Shown piece after piece: positions 28,430 to 36,417 of a stretch of 64,000 nucleotides of DNA; within the stretch, counting starts at the first letter, position 1; each line of letters begins with the position of its first letter. Source of the stretch: Synechococcus sp. BSA11S (GTDB lineage: Bacteria > Cyanobacteriota > Cyanobacteriia > PCC-6307 > Cyanobiaceae); contig NZ_VNWP01000002.1 of the NCBI RefSeq assembly GCF_014224355.1, positions 62,001 to 126,000 of the forward strand, read 5' to 3'. A program made the translations under genes and the position numbers. The notes under the pieces were generated by a model. The model saw only the letters and a list, made by a program, of their open reading frames with translations, did no database searches and was not told where the DNA came from.

Positions 28430-29267
28430 GCGGATCTGGAGCGAGGCGCTGGAGCGCAGCCGTGGGGCCCTCGAGGGCGGCAGTCTCGTTCCCCTGGAAA
28501 CGGAGTGGATTCCCCCCCAGGGCTGGGAGCCGTTTCACCTTCGCCGGCTGCTCTCGGCCACCCCGAAGCACCTGAGGGCCTCGGGACCGAAGCCCAACCC
28601 CTTCCACCCCTGGGACCCCCAGCTCCAGGTGCGCCTGCTGGGGGACAGCCATCTGCTCCTGCTCAACAAGTATCCGGTCCAGGCGGGCCATGTGCTTCTG
28701 ATCACCCAGGACTATGCGCCCCAGTCCAGCTGGCTGGAGAGCGGCGACTGGGCGGCCGTGGCCAGGGTGGATGCCGACACGGGCGGGTTGTGGTTCTTCA
28801 ACAGCTGCGCCGAGGCCGGCGCCAGTCAGCCCCACCGTCACCTGCAGCTGCTTCCTCGCCACAGCGACCAGATCGTCTGTCCGCTGGACGGGCTGCTGAG
28901 GGCTCAGTCGGCCGGAGATGGGGAATCCTGGCCCTGGGCCTACCGGCTCAGCCCCCGGCGGCCAGGGGAGTGCGCCGAGGACCTGGCGTCCACGTACCAG
29001 GCCCATGCCCTGGAGCTCGGTCTCGGCGACCCCGTCAGCGACATCAGGCCCCTCCATCCCTACAACCTGATCTTCAGTGACCACTGGTTCCTCACGGTGC
29101 GTCGGCAGCGGGAACACGTGGCCGGGTTCAGCGTCAATGGTCTGGGGTTTGCGGGATATCTGCTGCTGAGCGAGCGCTCGGACCTGGCCTGGTTGCAGCG
29201 CGAGGGCCCCTGGTCCCTGTTGCGGGCTGTGGCGGCAGGGACTGAGGTCCTGACGCCTCCCATCTGA
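28416..29267 (+). CDS. ATP adenylyltransferase (Ap4A phosphorylase-like, HIT superfamily)
   Basis: A 283-residue protein of the Ap4A phosphorylase II type, which splits diadenosine tetraphosphate using phosphate. The HIT-like active-site motif is SQPHRHLQLLP, with the catalytic histidine in HRH. NKYPVQAGHVLLITQDY and LHPYNLIFSDHWFLTVRR are other family blocks. The GTG start at 28416 overlaps the SpoIID stop by 14 bases, so the two are likely cotranscribed. It may limit alarmone-like Ap4A after stress; that is family knowledge, not shown here. Confidence 0.88.
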   Translation: MERAERIWSEALERSRGALEGGSLVPLETEWIPPQGWEPFHLRRLLSATPKHLRASGPKPNPFHPWDPQLQVRLLGDSHLLLLNKYPVQAGHVLLITQDYAPQSSWLESGDWAAVARVDADTGGLWFFNSCAEAGASQPHRHLQLLPRHSDQIVCPLDGLLRAQSAGDGESWPWAYRLSPRRPGECAEDLASTYQAHALELGLGDPVSDIRPLHPYNLIFSDHWFLTVRRQREHVAGFSVNGLGFAGYLLLSERSDLAWLQREGPWSLLRAVAAGTEVLTPPI

Positions 29268-29305
29268 GGGCTGAGCGCTGACGGGAGTCTTGCGGAGGAT
29301 TCAGT

Positions 29306-29396
29306 GATTCCACGGTTGCTGGAATCCGGTTGTCGGTCCGTATCTGGAAAAGGAGCGGCGACCTGGCGTTGCGGCTCCCTCTATCGCTCCAGATAC
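29306..29396 (+). promoter_or_regulatory. Structured leader with two inverted repeats before the sigma factor gene
   Basis: Within the 148-base gap before the sigma factor there is a perfect 7-base stem GATTCCA/TGGAATC (29306-29312 with 29320-29326, loop 7). A perfect 9-base stem follows, GTATCTGGA/TCCAGATAC (29340-29348 with 29388-29396), enclosing GGAGC/GCTCC (29352-29356 with 29374-29378). The second structure ends 19 bases before the ATG at 29416. It could be a regulatory leader or an end-of-transcript structure for the upstream gene; neither hairpin has a T tract. Confidence 0.5.
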
Positions 29397-29415
29397 ATCC
29401 ACCATCACGCGTCCG

Positions 29416-30210
29416 ATGACCAGCTCTTCCCTGCTTCAACCCCGCACACGCCGCTCTGCCCTGAACCGGCGTCTACGCCAACGCAACGATCGGGTGGCCC
29501 GGCACCTGGAGCTGGTGCGCCCGATCGCCCATCACTACAGCACCCTCTGCAGGGAGGGGCGCGACGATCTCACCCAGGTGGGTCTGCTGGGCTTGCTGCG
29601 GGCGGCTGAACTGTTCAGGAGCGATCAGGGCACCCCGTTTGAGGCCTTCGCTCGCCATCACATCCGCGGAGCGATCCTCCACTACCTCCGCGACCAGGCC
29701 CCGGTGATCCGGCTTCCGCGTCGGCAGAAGGAGCTGGAAGACCGCCTGCGCCGACTGGAGCAAAGCCCCGCCGGCAGCCCCGCCAGCCCCCTGGAGTCGA
29801 TGGAACACTCCGGTCTGCGCCAGCTGCTGGGGTTGAGCGAACCCCAGTGGCGCCGCTTTGAGCAACTGCGCCAACTGGGACGGCTGGTGAGCCTGGACGC
29901 GGAGGAGGTGCAGCTTGCCGCCCCCGAAACCGAAGCGGAGCACGATCCTGATGCCGCCGAGATGGCTGAGCGGATTCTTGGAATGCTGGCTCAGCTCGAT
30001 CAGCGCCAGCGCACCGTTGTGAGGGAGGTGGTGCTGGCCGGTCAGAGCCTCAGGTGCACGGCCCGCCTGATGCAGGTCAGCCCGATGACCGTTCACCGTC
30101 TGCTGGCCCGCGCGCTCGACACCCTGCGTCAGCAGCTGGAAAGGGAGGGGCTGGGCTTCAGCCCTGCTCCGGGGCCCCATCGCGGTCCATCTGCTTCTCC
30201 AGCGTGCTGA
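29416..30210 (+). CDS. sigF: Group 3 RNA polymerase sigma factor (SigF-like)
   Basis: A 264-residue alternative sigma-70 family factor. Region 2 is clear: DDLTQVGLLGLLRAAELF followed by GTPFEAFARHHIRGAILHYLRD and VIRLPRRQKELEDRL, typical of the SigF/SigB-type factors of cyanobacteria. Region 4 at about residues 190-240 has the LAGQSLRCTARLMQVSPMTVHRLLARALDTLRQQ helix-turn-helix. In Synechocystis SigF controls pilus and surface genes; the regulon here is unknown and the symbol is given by resemblance. The coding 3' end overlaps a small minus-strand gene by 53 bases. Confidence 0.87.
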   Translation: MTSSSLLQPRTRRSALNRRLRQRNDRVARHLELVRPIAHHYSTLCREGRDDLTQVGLLGLLRAAELFRSDQGTPFEAFARHHIRGAILHYLRDQAPVIRLPRRQKELEDRLRRLEQSPAGSPASPLESMEHSGLRQLLGLSEPQWRRFEQLRQLGRLVSLDAEEVQLAAPETEAEHDPDAAEMAERILGMLAQLDQRQRTVVREVVLAGQSLRCTARLMQVSPMTVHRLLARALDTLRQQLEREGLGFSPAPGPHRGPSASPAC

Positions 30211-30352
30211 TCGCGGCACTCACCGCCGCCAGTTGCCGCTCGATTCCGTCTCGCCAGTACGTGAGCATGCGCAGCTTGCGCTCCTGATGCTGACGACGGC
30301 TGGTGGCGGGGTCGCAGCAGGAAGCCCCGAAGCAGGGCAACGGCGGAAACAT
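30158..30352 (-). CDS. Small conserved cysteine-containing protein
   Basis: A 64-residue protein that begins MFPPLPCFGASCCDPATSRRQHQ and continues as an amphipathic helix (MLTYWRDGIERQLAAVSAAISTLEKQM). I recall similar short proteins in Synechococcus genomes but know no function. The clustered cysteines (C7, C12, C13) could bind a metal. It overlaps the 3' end of the sigma factor gene on the opposite strand by 53 bases. Confidence rests on the sensible start, composition and helix pattern. Confidence 0.55.
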   Translation of the reverse strand: MFPPLPCFGASCCDPATSRRQHQERKLRMLTYWRDGIERQLAAVSAAISTLEKQMDRDGAPEQG

Positions 30353-30532
30353 GAGAAAATGTCGCGGGTAGGGTCGGTTCTAGCGAGCGGTCCACCCCTG
30401 ATGTGATGTCACCTCCCCGCCGGGGGCTGCATCGCAGGGTCAGCGAGACTTCACGATGGCCAAGGGTCCGGACCCGCCGCCACGAGGAGCGATCCGCGCC
30501 AACCAGCTATCCCGTCCCAGCCGAGAATCAGC

Positions 30533-32251
30533 GTGAGAAATCCAGGTCCCATTGGTCTCGCCGCCGTCGCCATTCTTCCCGGTCTCTCCGGTGCTGTTCT
30601 GGTGGCGCCAGCTGCCCAGGCCGCCGCTGTGCCCCTGATGGCCGGTCAGGCGGCACGGCCTCTGCGGGGACGCTTCAACGCTGTGCCGGTGTTGCACTCC
30701 AACCAGCCCGAGGAAGTGTTCGGCCCGGGGATTCTGGTGAACACGGCTCCTGGATCAGCCATCGCCAGGGAAAACCGCCAGAGCCTGCGCAATGCCACCT
30801 TCACCTTCAACGGTGACTTTGGCCTGCACATGCACCACAAGTATTACCCGGAGGACGCCACCCGTCTGGGCTATGGCCTGGTGCGCGGGCAGCTCACCCT
30901 GGCCACGATCGTGATCAACCCAGGCCCCCAGCCGGTCACCCTGGAATTCGATCGCGGTGCGGTGCGCAACAGCTTCCAGGCGCCTTATCTGGCCAACCAC
31001 CTGATGGGGGTCAAGCCGCTGGGCCCAAGGCCCTGGAACACCGGTCCCGGTGACGCCACTGCCGTGATCATGCTGCGCAACCAGCTCGATCCGAAACTGC
31101 CTGAGCGCTTCACCATTCCCGCGAACAGCCGGGCCGTCCTCTTCCACACTCAGCTCCCAGCCAGGGGAATCGCCAACGGACTTCTGAGCGGCCGCAGTGA
31201 CGGGCCTTTCCAGATGGCCGTCGTGGCTGCCGAGGATCCCCGCAGCGATGCCGATCTCTTCGCGGTGCTCGATCAGGGGGTGCTGGCACCCGGGCGCACC
31301 TACCTGAGCATGCTTCCCAAGATCCGGAACCGACAGGTGTTCTCACGGGTCGGTGGGGTGGCTCTCGGCGATGCCTTTCAAGCGAGCCTCAGCCATGACC
31401 TCAACCAGTCCCCCTTGCACGTTCCCTTCACCAGCACCAACCGGCACCATTTCGGCACCGGTGATGTTCAGGTCAATGCCCTGGCCAGCCGCATGATCGA
31501 TTCCTCTCTCGACAATGTCGGGACCTATGGCGTCCGCTTCGATGTCGAGCTGAATCTGAAGGGCGCTGGCCCTTACGAGCTGGTCTTCAGCCATCCCACC
31601 GCCGATGGCGCTCAGTTCACCGCCTTTCGGGGATCGATCGGGATCGAGACCGACGAGGGCTACGGCGAAGTGCACGTGGGCATGCGTTCTGGCGAAAGTC
31701 TCTCCCTCAGGCAGCTGAACCTGCGACCAGGGGTGAACAACAGGGTCAAGGTGAGCATGGTGTACCCGGCCGATGCCACCCCTGGACATCTGCTCAGCGT
31801 TGTGCCGGCCTATCAGCTCGCGCAGCTGCGCGAGCGGGAGCGGCAGGTGGCCGTCGCCCGGGCTGCCGCTGAAGCGGCCGCAGCCAAGCGCAAGACCAAG
31901 CCAGCGACGACACTGCCCGCCGTGGTGACCCCGACCCCACCAGCCCAGGCCACCGCGCCGACTCCTGCGGCCCCTGCTAGGCCCGTCAGGCGCCCCGTCA
32001 AACCCGCCGGCGCTGCCCCACGGCCCACTCCGCCACCCTTGCCCCGGCCGCCGATCATCCCGGCCTGGTTGCCGCCCCTGCCACCGCTGAAGTTCTTGAA
32101 TCAGACCCCCCCGGCCTCTCCCTCCCTGGCGGAAGTGCCCGTGGGCACAACTCCTTCGGCCTCCCCCCAGGAGACTCAGCAGCTGCGGGATCGCTACCGC
32201 GAGGCCGCCCAGGCTCAGCAACGCTTCCTCAGGCAGTTGATGGGCCGCTAG
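30533..32251 (+). CDS. DUF3370 family exported protein
   Basis: A 572-residue protein with a signal peptide (GTG start, cleavage near AQAAA at about residue 30) and a DUF3370 domain over about residues 35-430. Features include PVLHSNQPEEVFGPGILVN, FTFNGDFGLHMHHKYY and TLEFDRGAVRNSFQAPYLAN. The final 150 residues are a Lys/Ala helix followed by a long Pro/Ala/Thr-rich linker and a Gln-rich helix. It is probably periplasmic or surface-linked; function unknown. The upstream 180 bases hold a perfect palindrome GGGTCCGGACCC at 30464-30475. Confidence 0.8.
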   Translation: MRNPGPIGLAAVAILPGLSGAVLVAPAAQAAAVPLMAGQAARPLRGRFNAVPVLHSNQPEEVFGPGILVNTAPGSAIARENRQSLRNATFTFNGDFGLHMHHKYYPEDATRLGYGLVRGQLTLATIVINPGPQPVTLEFDRGAVRNSFQAPYLANHLMGVKPLGPRPWNTGPGDATAVIMLRNQLDPKLPERFTIPANSRAVLFHTQLPARGIANGLLSGRSDGPFQMAVVAAEDPRSDADLFAVLDQGVLAPGRTYLSMLPKIRNRQVFSRVGGVALGDAFQASLSHDLNQSPLHVPFTSTNRHHFGTGDVQVNALASRMIDSSLDNVGTYGVRFDVELNLKGAGPYELVFSHPTADGAQFTAFRGSIGIETDEGYGEVHVGMRSGESLSLRQLNLRPGVNNRVKVSMVYPADATPGHLLSVVPAYQLAQLRERERQVAVARAAAEAAAAKRKTKPATTLPAVVTPTPPAQATAPTPAAPARPVRRPVKPAGAAPRPTPPPLPRPPIIPAWLPPLPPLKFLNQTPPASPSLAEVPVGTTPSASPQETQQLRDRYREAAQAQQRFLRQLMGR

Positions 32252-32271
32252 CCCGTCCTGATCAGGTTGCC

Positions 32272-33393
32272 GTGGCACCCGACGACACGAAAGCGGATCG
32301 CCAGCGCATTCAACTGATCCTCCCCGTCGCCCAGGTGGAGCAGATCGATGAGTTGTGCAAGCAGCTCGGCCACCGCAGCCGCGGAGCCCTGCTGGAGCGT
32401 CTGCTGGATGATCTGTTCCCTGGTACCGATGGCCAGGACGGTGACCAGGATGGGGAGGAGACCGGTGCTGAGGAGGAGCTGGATTCCTGCCGGGCCCTCG
32501 TCCTGGTCACAGGTCAGGAGAACCGACTGATCTCCCCTGATCAGGGTCAGCTGGGACTGGATGGGCTGGGTGAGCTGGAGGAACCCGATGGGCCTGCTGA
32601 GGCAGGTGAGGCCTCCTCTGCCGCACGAGCGAGCGACCCCCTGGGGCCTTCCTCCCTGCAGATCCCTCCCAGACGCCCTCGGAACCCAGAGATCCAGGAG
32701 CTGCGCGAAGCTCAGGGCCCAGCCGGAATCGATCTGCCGGGCTTCGTCAGGCAGTCATCGGCGCGCCTGCGCCGCAGCCTGCATCCCAGGCCGGCGGCCC
32801 AGGGGGAACCGCTTCCTGCCGTCAAGACATCAGAACTGGATCAGGCACTGCTGGCCGCCGAGGAGCACTGGCTCAGCCTCTACGGCACGGTGGCCAACGA
32901 GGCCGTGCTGGAAGCCGCCATGGTCTGGCTGGCCCGGGACATCTGGGTCCAGTCGGATCAGGCGGAAGGACGGCCCTTCACCTGGGCCCTGATCGAACAG
33001 TGGGTCACCGGGTTCGTCAGCGGCTGGCCAGCGGGGCCGCCCAGTTTCAACCGGGTGATCGTGGCGGCAGGCTTGCTCGAGGACCCCTTCAGCACTGACA
33101 CCCTGACGCTGCGGGTGCCCACCTTGATCCGCCGGTTTGTGCATCGCTTCCGCAGGCGACGACGGGGAACCTCCTTCCAGACCCTGGAGCACACGATGAC
33201 CTTGCAGGGAGCCCTGAAGGTGCTGGCCTTGCCCACGGCGCCTGGGCACAAGCTCAGCCTCAACCAGATCCGCGAGGCTTACCGCGAGCAGGCCATGAGT
33301 CACCACCCGGATTCCGGTGGGAGTGCCGATGCGATGCGCCGCCTCAACGAGGCGTATCAGTTGCTCAAGGAGCTCTACCGCCGACCGGCCTGA
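32272..33393 (+). CDS. Protein with N-terminal ribbon-helix-helix-like segment and C-terminal J-domain
   Basis: A 373-residue protein starting at GTG 32272. Residues about 10-50 (RIQLILPVAQVEQIDELCKQLGHRSRGALLERLL) look like a ribbon-helix-helix DNA-binding unit: one strand followed by two helices. An acidic, low-complexity stretch follows. A helical domain near residues 185-290 is unknown to me. The last 70 residues form a J-domain with the HPD tripeptide in SHHPDSGGSADAMRRLNEAYQLLKELY, which would stimulate a DnaK-type ATPase. It follows DUF3370 by 20 bases, so they may be cotranscribed. Confidence 0.72.
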   Translation: MAPDDTKADRQRIQLILPVAQVEQIDELCKQLGHRSRGALLERLLDDLFPGTDGQDGDQDGEETGAEEELDSCRALVLVTGQENRLISPDQGQLGLDGLGELEEPDGPAEAGEASSAARASDPLGPSSLQIPPRRPRNPEIQELREAQGPAGIDLPGFVRQSSARLRRSLHPRPAAQGEPLPAVKTSELDQALLAAEEHWLSLYGTVANEAVLEAAMVWLARDIWVQSDQAEGRPFTWALIEQWVTGFVSGWPAGPPSFNRVIVAAGLLEDPFSTDTLTLRVPTLIRRFVHRFRRRRRGTSFQTLEHTMTLQGALKVLALPTAPGHKLSLNQIREAYREQAMSHHPDSGGSADAMRRLNEAYQLLKELYRRPA

Positions 33394-33542
33394 ACCCACT
33401 CGTGCTCCTGGTCCGCTCTTCTCATCCAAGACTCTTGTCTGGTCCGGCTGCGAGACCCGAATGCGACTGATGGTGTGTCTCGCTGGATTTGGAGCTGGCT
33501 CCGCGCCTTCGGTCCTGTTCTCAGCGGTCATGGGAACGGCTG

Positions 33543-33800
33543 TGTCCAGTCGGGCCTGGACAGGCATTCCAGGGGCGCAAAGCAGCGCAAGAAGCCTGTG
33601 GTGGCAGGTGTTTTCTTTCCTGCGTACCTGCTGCAGACACAGGTACGCCATCATTTCTGGTTGCAGGGGTCATGAATCGGGTCCTGGGCGGAAGCTGAAA
33701 ACACGGCCTTTGAGGCTCGCGTGTTGTTGGTCCCTGGTGTCTCATCTGTGAGCGGAGTTTGGACCTGAATTCGGTCCAACTCAGGACTGAGCAGTCCTTT
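33543..33800 (+). ncRNA. Candidate structured RNA (series of perfect hairpins)
   Basis: Five hairpins in about 260 bases: TGTCCAG/CTGGACA (33543-33549 with 33556-33562); GCGTACCTG/CAGGTACGC (33622-33630 with 33640-33648); AACACG/CGTGTT enclosing GCCT/AGGC (33700-33725); GAGTT(T)GGACC/GGTCCAACTC (33755-33782, one bulged T); AGGACT/AGTCCT (33783-33788 with 33793-33798) followed by TT and then A. The last could be a weak intrinsic terminator for a plus-strand transcript. Strand and ends are guesses. The region may instead be a long 3' UTR or non-functional. Confidence 0.3.
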
Positions 33801-34176
33801 ATGAGACCTGCGCTGAGTCCAGAGTCTGGTCTTGCCTGAGCACCCTGCCTTGGTGATCCGGCCTCTCATCCGCTACCCGAGCCAGCGGATGCCGTTCGAT
33901 GCAGCCGAAGCCATCAGGGACTTGTCCGTCGCTTCCGAGAGGGCGCCGGGCTGGAATTGTGCAATGGTCTCGACCGTGTCTCTACTCTGGACGCAGTGGA
34001 AGTCTTGATTGAGACGCTCTCAACGCTCTGGCCTCAAGCGTGTCTGGCCTGCGCTGATCGCTGTCAGATCGTCCGATGTCGGGGTGGCGAGGGGTGGTAC
34101 TGGCCTGGGCCCCTAGGTCTTCGCTCAACGCAGGCTTCCGGCTGCCGCCAGGTCAGGTCATCCTGTGAGTTCAGGG

Positions 34177-34190
34177 GTCTCACGTGAGAC
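34177..34190. repeat. Perfect 14-base palindrome
   Basis: GTCTCACGTGAGAC reads the same on both strands with a central CACGTG. It lies about 185 bases beyond the apcD stop and about 780 bases beyond the J-domain gene stop. It could be a protein-binding site, but no promoter or gene start is close enough to support an operator role. Confidence 0.4.
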
Positions 34191-34373
34191 ACACATCTAG
34201 TTCTGTGCCAAGACACAAGTGAGTCCCCTGGCAGGCTCGGCCAAGGGCCTCGTGGCTGCTCCAGTCCATCGCCAATTCATTGGGCCACGGATGCAAGGGC
34301 TTTTGGGATCAGCCCCCTGGCCGCTGGTTGAGCAGCGCTTCCGCTGGTGCGTGAGCAGGGGGCAAGGTCTGGC

Positions 34374-34868
34374 TCAGCCCAGGGTCTGCATGCCCTGGAT
34401 CAGGTAGTCGAAGTAAGGGGCAGCGCTGGCGGCATCATCAGTGGAGAGCAGGGCCAGGGAGGCCTCCTTGAGGGTGCGCATGCTCTCGACCATGCCCGCC
34501 ATGGGCACTCCGAGGCTGTTGTACATCTCGCGGGCTCCGTTGAGACCGATCTCCTGGATCTTCTCGGTGCTGCCTGCCAGAACTCCGTAGGTAACCAGGC
34601 GCAGGTACCAGCTGAAATCACGCAGGCACTGGGCCCGTTGCTTCTGGCCGTAGGCATTGCCGCCCTGGGCCACGTATTCAGGCTTTCGTGAGAACAGCAG
34701 GCGCGCCGCCTCATCGACGATTTTTTTCTCGTTCTCGGCGAGGGCGCGGGCCACGCGGATGCGCTGGGGGCCTCCAGAGAGGTACTGCGCCATCGAGCGG
34801 AGTTCTCCGCCGCTGGGATACCGCAACTGATCATCGGCTTGGAGGATCAGATCCCGAACGACGCTCAT
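34374..34868 (-). CDS. apcD: Allophycocyanin alpha-B chain (ApcD)
   Basis: A 164-residue phycobiliprotein of the phycobilisome core, one of the terminal energy emitters that hand excitation to the photosystems. It matches ApcD better than ApcA, ApcB or ApcF: the start [33 protein letters not shown], and [13 protein letters not shown] with [11 protein letters not shown] near the end. The bilin-binding cysteine is C81 in [18 protein letters not shown]. The start at 34868 gives the family length; the frame is open 28 codons further up. It stands alone, divergent from rlmD, with a 121-base gap that should hold its promoter. Confidence 0.93.
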   Translation of the reverse strand: MSVVRDLILQADDQLRYPSGGELRSMAQYLSGGPQRIRVARALAENEKKIVDEAARLLFSRKPEYVAQGGNAYGQKQRAQCLRDFSWYLRLVTYGVLAGSTEKIQEIGLNGAREMYNSLGVPMAGMVESMRTLKEASLALLSTDDAASAAPYFDYLIQGMQTLG

Positions 34869-34989
34869 CAAGGACACCAGGCGCCTGATGACTTTATCGA
34901 GCCGTGATGCTCCGCGCCGGAGGACGTCTTCAGATGTAACGCCCCTTTGCATCTAGGGTTTGCTCAACGTCCAAGGCGCTCCGATCCAG

Positions 34990-36390
34990 ATGGGACTTCC
35001 CCTGCCGGTCCCAGGTACGGACCTGGATCTGTGCATTTCCGGCCTCAACCATCACGGCCAGGGGGTGGCACGCATCAGCTCGAGCGAGGAGTCAGGTCGC
35101 GACCTGGTGGTCTTCGTCCCCGAGGCCCTGCCTGGGGAGCGGGTGCTGGCCAGGGTGCACCACAGGGCCCAGCGCCATCTGGTGGCTCATCCCCTTGAGC
35201 GGCGCAACGATGCCCCGGAGCGGCGCCAGCCACCCTGCATCCTTGCCTCGGATTGCGGAGGCTGCGGGGTCCAGCACCTCCAGGACCAGGCCCAGTTGAT
35301 CTGGAAGCAGGATCTGGTTCAGCAGGCCCTGCGCCGCATCGGCGGCCAGGGCCTCGCGGTGGAGCCGATCCTGGCCTCGGACACCCCCCTGGGCTACCGC
35401 AACCGCACCACGATTCCCCTGGAACGCTGCCCTGATGGTCAGCTGAGGGCCGGCTTCTACCGCAGCGGCACCCACCGGATCGTGAACATGAACCGCTGCC
35501 CGGTTCTCGATCCCCGCATCGATCGCCTGATCGCCCCCCTCAAGCGTGATCTCGAGCAGAGCGACTGGCCGGTGGATGTGGATCTCAGCGAAGGGGGGGG
35601 GCTGCGCCACCTGGCCCTGCGGGTCGGGCACCACACCGGTGAAGTGCTGCTCACCCTGATCAGCAGCCACAGCGATCTGCCCGATCTGGCGGCGATGGCG
35701 GAGATCTGGATGGAGCGCTGGCCGGAGCTGGTGGGCGTCGGTCTGAACATCCAGCCCCTGCCCACCAACACCCTGATGGGGCCGCGCACGGTGGTCGTGG
35801 CGGGCCGCCCATGGTTGAACGACCGCTTCGCCGGTCTTGAGCTCCGGATCGGGCCCGACACCTTCTTCCAGGTTCACACCGCCCAGGCCGAGCGGTTGGT
35901 GCCCCTGCTGATCGAGGTCCTTCGCCCGTCCCCTGGCCGCAACCTCGTGGATGCCTACTGCGGGATCGGCACCTTCAGCCTGCCCCTGGCCGCCGCCGGC
36001 GCCCGGGTGCTGGGTCTCGAGCAGCAGCCCTCCAGCGTGGAGCAGGCCCGGCTTAATGCCGGTCTCAACGGCCTCAATGGCCTGACCGTCGAGGCTGCCG
36101 ATGTGGCCCTGGCCTTGCCTGAAGCCCTCGAGGGCGCCCATGGCTTGCTGCTGGATCCGCCGCGCAAGGGTCTGCCGGAGCGGGTCTGCGAAGCGATTCT
36201 GGCTTCGCCACCCGAGCGGGTGGCCTACCTGAGCTGCAACCCTGCCACCCTGGCGAGGGATCTGGCCCGGCTCACGGCAGCGGGAACCATGCGCCTGCAG
36301 CGGGTTCAGCCCATCGACTTCTTCCCCCAGACCCAGCATGTGGAAGCCCTGGCCGTGCTGGAGCGAACCTGGGAGACACCGACCGGCTGA
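34990..36390 (+). CDS. rlmD: 23S rRNA (uracil-C5)-methyltransferase, RlmD/RumA type
   Basis: An Fe-S cluster RNA methyltransferase of about 466 residues. The N-terminus is a TRAM-like strand domain (DLCISGLNHHGQGVAR). The 4Fe-4S cysteines are visible in CILASDCGGC, plus a later one in NRCPVLDP. The SAM site is NLVDAYCGIGTFSLPLA, followed by LLLDPPRKGL and the catalytic cysteine in YLSCNPATLARDLA. The exact target uridine (1939 or 747 type) or even tRNA (TrmA-like) cannot be set by eye. The ATG at 34990 is preferred over a TTG at 34960. Confidence 0.88.
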   Translation: MGLPLPVPGTDLDLCISGLNHHGQGVARISSSEESGRDLVVFVPEALPGERVLARVHHRAQRHLVAHPLERRNDAPERRQPPCILASDCGGCGVQHLQDQAQLIWKQDLVQQALRRIGGQGLAVEPILASDTPLGYRNRTTIPLERCPDGQLRAGFYRSGTHRIVNMNRCPVLDPRIDRLIAPLKRDLEQSDWPVDVDLSEGGGLRHLALRVGHHTGEVLLTLISSHSDLPDLAAMAEIWMERWPELVGVGLNIQPLPTNTLMGPRTVVVAGRPWLNDRFAGLELRIGPDTFFQVHTAQAERLVPLLIEVLRPSPGRNLVDAYCGIGTFSLPLAAAGARVLGLEQQPSSVEQARLNAGLNGLNGLTVEAADVALALPEALEGAHGLLLDPPRKGLPERVCEAILASPPERVAYLSCNPATLARDLARLTAAGTMRLQRVQPIDFFPQTQHVEALAVLERTWETPTG

Positions 36391-36417
36391 GCTCCGGGCG
36401 GCGCGGGCCTCACAGCC

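Larger units (their letters stand above)
33394..34373. other. Gene-free region of about 980 bases, rich in inverted repeats
   Basis: No reading frame here has recognisable protein features or cyanobacterial codon composition. The base composition is visibly less GC-rich than the flanking genes. By contrast it holds many perfect inverted repeats: those listed for the RNA candidate (33543-33800), an 8-base stem CATCCGCT/AGCGGATG at 33867-33874 with 33884-33891, and the 14-base palindrome at 34177-34190. It lies between the stop of the J-domain gene and the stop of apcD, so it contains two 3' regions and perhaps RNA genes or a decayed gene. I see no transposase, tRNA, tmRNA, 6S or RNase P motif. 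Confidence 0.6.

Noticed and set aside
33957-34187. A 76-codon open frame in the non-coding region
   Set aside because: Composition (many Cys, Trp, Ser) and lack of any motif or ribosome-binding site argue against coding; no transposase or other family was recognised.
33394-34373. Is the non-coding region tmRNA, 6S RNA, RNase P RNA or SRP RNA?
   Set aside because: None of the conserved landmarks (tmRNA tRNA-like end, the RNase P GAAAGTCCGG-type core, SRP apical loop) could be found by eye.
34374-34868. ApcA, ApcB or ApcF instead of ApcD
   Set aside because: The N-terminus ([12 protein letters not shown]) and the terminal [11 protein letters not shown] segment fit ApcD, and no apcA/apcB/apcC operon neighbours are present.
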